Positions 7,506-10,000 of a stretch of DNA of 10,000 nt are shown here, one piece after another. A model generated the notes under the pieces. It was not told the origin of the DNA. It did not search any database and worked only from the letters and a program-made list of their open reading frames with translations. Source of the stretch: Glandiceps talaboti (lineage: Eukaryota > Hemichordata > Enteropneusta > Spengelidae); assembly GCF_964340395.1 (NCBI RefSeq), contig NC_135569.1, positions 15,913,519-15,923,518 of the forward strand, written 5' to 3'. The translations under genes were made by a program, and so were the position numbers. The first letter of the stretch is position 1; each line of letters opens with the position of its first letter.

Positions 7506-9189
7506 TCGATGAATACTTTCACACTCTCCTGTCAAATACACAAGAGGTGTGATTCATTTCTGAGAAATAATTTTTTTTTCAGCAATGGTGTTAGATAAAT
7601 TTTGAAAATATTTTGATATCATCTGTTGTGTAATTTTCATTTGGGGCTTCCCTTCACACTCCAAAGCACTCAGCAAGGGGAAGCTTAGACTCAACACCCA
7701 CTTTACCTTGTTTAGAGAGATAACTGTTGTGAAACAAAGTCATATTTAATACATGTATAGAAGAATTTGTCCTAGCTGGTAAACCCTCTGAAACAATGTA
7801 TCAAGATCAGAGAGACTCAGATCACAAGTATTGATATTGAGATAGACACAATAAAGATAACACACAGAACATCTCTTACACAGTGTCTGCTCTGTAGACA
7901 CAATAAAGATAACACACAAACTTCCCTTACACAGTATCTGCTCTGTTTTTTGATAATGATAACAAAATGTAACAAAATACAGAGCAAACACTGTGTTAGG
8001 GATGTTTGTGGGTTATCTTTATCGTGTCTATCTCCACCTTGTGATCAATCTCATTGATAGTCATTTAATAGCATGTGCAAGCTAAGATGAAATCTCCTGC
8101 ATTCTATGTGACTTGATATATATTCATTGTCAGTTTATCATCTAATAACTTCTATTTTTGTATCCATGTTTTATTTCTCAAATTACTTGTTATTGGTTCC
8201 TGAAAACACTTCATTCAGATAATTATTGCAACATATATTTTGTTTCTATTACAACAACAGTTTTATTGTCACCAATTCAACTCCTTTTATACATTTTCAA
8301 CTTGTTACGTACTTAAATATTACCTCATGCCAGTCATGTGATCATCATGTGACTTTAATGCACCAATCTGTGTTGTTTTGTATGTTTTTGTTAGTGTCAT
8401 TCGAGTTGCCACATATTCACCATTCTTTTCGCTGTCCTGACTTGTAATTCAGCCTTCCATTTACTTAAGATAGATGCAAACTAAATCTATTGTTCTTCAA
8501 TGTGATAGTTTCCACAAGTGGTGATAGTGGTTCCTCTGTTGTGCAATTCTAATCACCCTGTGATCAAGATAGTGTAAACATTGGAAGTCCCAAAACAGTA
8601 CACTGCAAGTTAATGGAACGCTGTCAATAAAACTCTGCGATGCCTCCCAACTGAGACTATAATTAAACCAATGTCTATTCAATAGCTTATCTCTGGTGTA
8701 ACAACATGTTTCACAAATAGTTTTACTTTGTGTCTATCTTAGTAAACTGAAGTCTCAATTACCAGTGAGAGTAATATTTGATGCTCTTTTTGCTGTTCCT
8801 AAATATTGAATACTTCATGAAAACAGTCATAAGTAAATGTATATAAAAGGTCTTTTTTTGCTGCACAGTTAAGCAACTCTGTAATATTTATAATGTTTTG
8901 TGTAAAGTAATCAAATTCCTTTCAAATTCTTGAAAACTATTTGAATAACAATTTCAAATGAACAAGATTAATTATATTCTATATTCATAAGATATTTTAA
9001 AAAATAGAATGATTTCTTAGCAAATCTTGATAATTTAACACCACTTTTGGTTACTTAACATCGAGTACAAGTTGAATAAATCACAGAATCACCTTGAAAA
9101 CAGACTTTGCAGATTATGTAAAAAATATGTAGGTACTTATTTGACAATGTGTATTTTACAAATAATTTATTTATTATTTAGTTATTATA
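7506..9189. other. AT-rich downstream region, no gene recognised
   Basis: Apart from the foldback at 7843-8030, this 1.7 kb shows no exon I can support on either strand. Open frames at 7746-7991 (minus), 8226-8447 (plus) and 8497-8682 (minus) are short, low in complexity or repeat-derived, and resemble no family I know. A short imperfect hairpin (GCTTCCCTT at 7646-7654 with AAGGGGAAGC at 7675-7684) is present. It may be distal 3' UTR or intergenic DNA. Confidence 0.6.
7843..8030. repeat. Foldback with a tandemly doubled left arm
   Basis: Two direct copies of a 51-52-base sequence (TAGACACAATAAAGATAACA... to ...TCTGCTCTG) lie head to tail at 7843-7894 and 7895-7945. After a 34-base spacer (7946-7979) an inverted copy runs from 7980 to 8030 (CAGAGCAAACACTGTG ... 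CGTGTCTA). Similarity of the arms continues weakly outward (GATCACAAG near 7819 against CTTGTGATC near 8038). The arms differ at several positions, so it is not very recent. It resembles a non-autonomous foldback/MITE remnant; no target duplication was identified. Confidence 0.8.
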
Positions 9190-9847
9190 TTACCATAGTA
9201 ACTAACATGAAGTTTTGCCCTTTGATTTGTAATACATTACCATAGTGACTGACATCAAGTTTTGCCCTGTGATTTGTAATACATTACCATAGTAACTGAC
9301 ATAAAGTTTTGCCCTGTGATTTGTAATACATTACCATAGTGACTGACATCAAGTTTTGCCCTGTGATTTGTAATACATTACCATAGTAACTGACATCAAG
9401 TTTTGCCCTGTGATTTTGTAATACATTACCATAGTGACTGACATCAAGTTTTGCCCTGTGATTTGTAATACATTACCATAGTGACTGACATCAAGTTTTG
9501 CCCTGTGATTTGTAATACATTACCATAGTAACTGACATAAAGTTTTGCCCTGTGATTTTGTAATACATTACCATAGTGACTGACATCAAGTTTTGCCCTG
9601 TGATTTGTAATACATTACCATAGTGACTGACATCAAGTTTTGCCCTGTGATTTTGTAATACATTACCATAGTGACTGACATCAAGTTTTGCCCTGTGATT
9701 TGTAATACATTACCATAGTGACTGACATCAAGTTTTGCCCTGTGATTTGTAATACATTACCATAGTGACTGACATCAAGTTTTGCCCTGTGATTTGTAAT
9801 ACATTACCATAGTGACTAACATCAAGTTTTGCCCTGTGATTTGTAAT
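9190..9847 (+). repeat. 47/48-bp tandem array, 14 copies
   Basis: Each unit starts TTACCATAGTGACTGACATC and continues AAGTTTTGCCCTGTGATTTGTAATACA in two parts. Unit starts are at 9190, 9237, 9284, 9331, 9378, 9426, 9473, 9520, 9568, 9615, 9663, 9710, 9757 and 9804; the last is cut short. Three units (9378, 9520 and 9615) are 48 bases because GATTTGT becomes GATTTTGT. Other variants are GTAACTGAC for GTGACTGAC and CATAAAG for CATCAAG (units at 9284 and 9520). It lies downstream of NPHP4 and does not code. Confidence 0.97.
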
Positions 9848-10000
9848 CATTCTATTTGTCATCTTATTCATATTTTGGATGAAAGAGATTATTAAAGCTT
9901 AATTTTAATGAATAAAATTATTTTCTAATAAATGCAATTGTGATTATGTTACTACTTGTCTTTTTATTACGTATACATTGCATGATTTGAGTCAATTAGA
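9848..10000. other. AT-rich tail, nothing recognised
   Basis: Ordinary AT-rich sequence after the minisatellite. No exon, RNA gene or repeat is seen. Confidence 0.6.

Noticed and set aside
8226-8682. Short frames on both strands (8226-8447 plus, 8497-8682 minus)
   Set aside because: Composition is that of AT-rich noncoding DNA, there is no family resemblance, and no splice-supported extension was found.

Overview
This window is eukaryotic genomic DNA from an animal, most likely a non-vertebrate metazoan. The species cannot be told from the sequence. It is AT-rich, the coding signal is broken into short exons with GT/AG borders, and most of the rest is intron, simple repeat and minisatellite. 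No bacterial gene, operon, CRISPR array or phage module is present. The one gene recognised is the 3' end of NPHP4 (nephrocystin-4, a ciliary transition-zone protein) on the + strand. Five exons at 257-428, 1961-2069, 2633-2751, 3106-3201 and 6501-6641 join in a consistent reading frame. They encode about 211 C-terminal residues ending in a TAA stop, with landmarks known from vertebrate NPHP4 such as [17 protein letters not shown] and EDKNEE.

Layout. 1-256 is the end of an upstream intron, in which the splice acceptor and first 43 bases of the next exon occur three times, separated by ATTG/ATTT-type repeats. Intron 429-1960 holds a five-copy ~45-bp repeat and a CpG-richer stretch that looks like a decayed inserted element. 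Intron 2070-2632 has C homopolymers and short direct repeats, some resembling acceptors. Intron 2752-3105 carries a pure (TC)66 tract. Intron 3202-6500 starts with a foldback (MITE-like) element right against the donor site and then holds 76 tandem copies of a 35-bp unit (3756-6407) with no length change anywhere in the array. After the stop codon there is a probable 3' UTR with a first canonical AATAAA at 7485, then AT-rich intergenic-looking DNA with a second foldback structure (7843-8030) and a 14-copy 47/48-bp minisatellite (9190-9847).

The most notable features are structural: near-identical acceptor/exon-start copies, a foldback element abutting a donor, and a very regular intronic 35-bp array whose main variable site is its only CpG, changed mostly to the two expected deamination products. 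None of these is shown to be a functional system. They mark a repeat-burdened gene tail in which splicing precision is the biological question.
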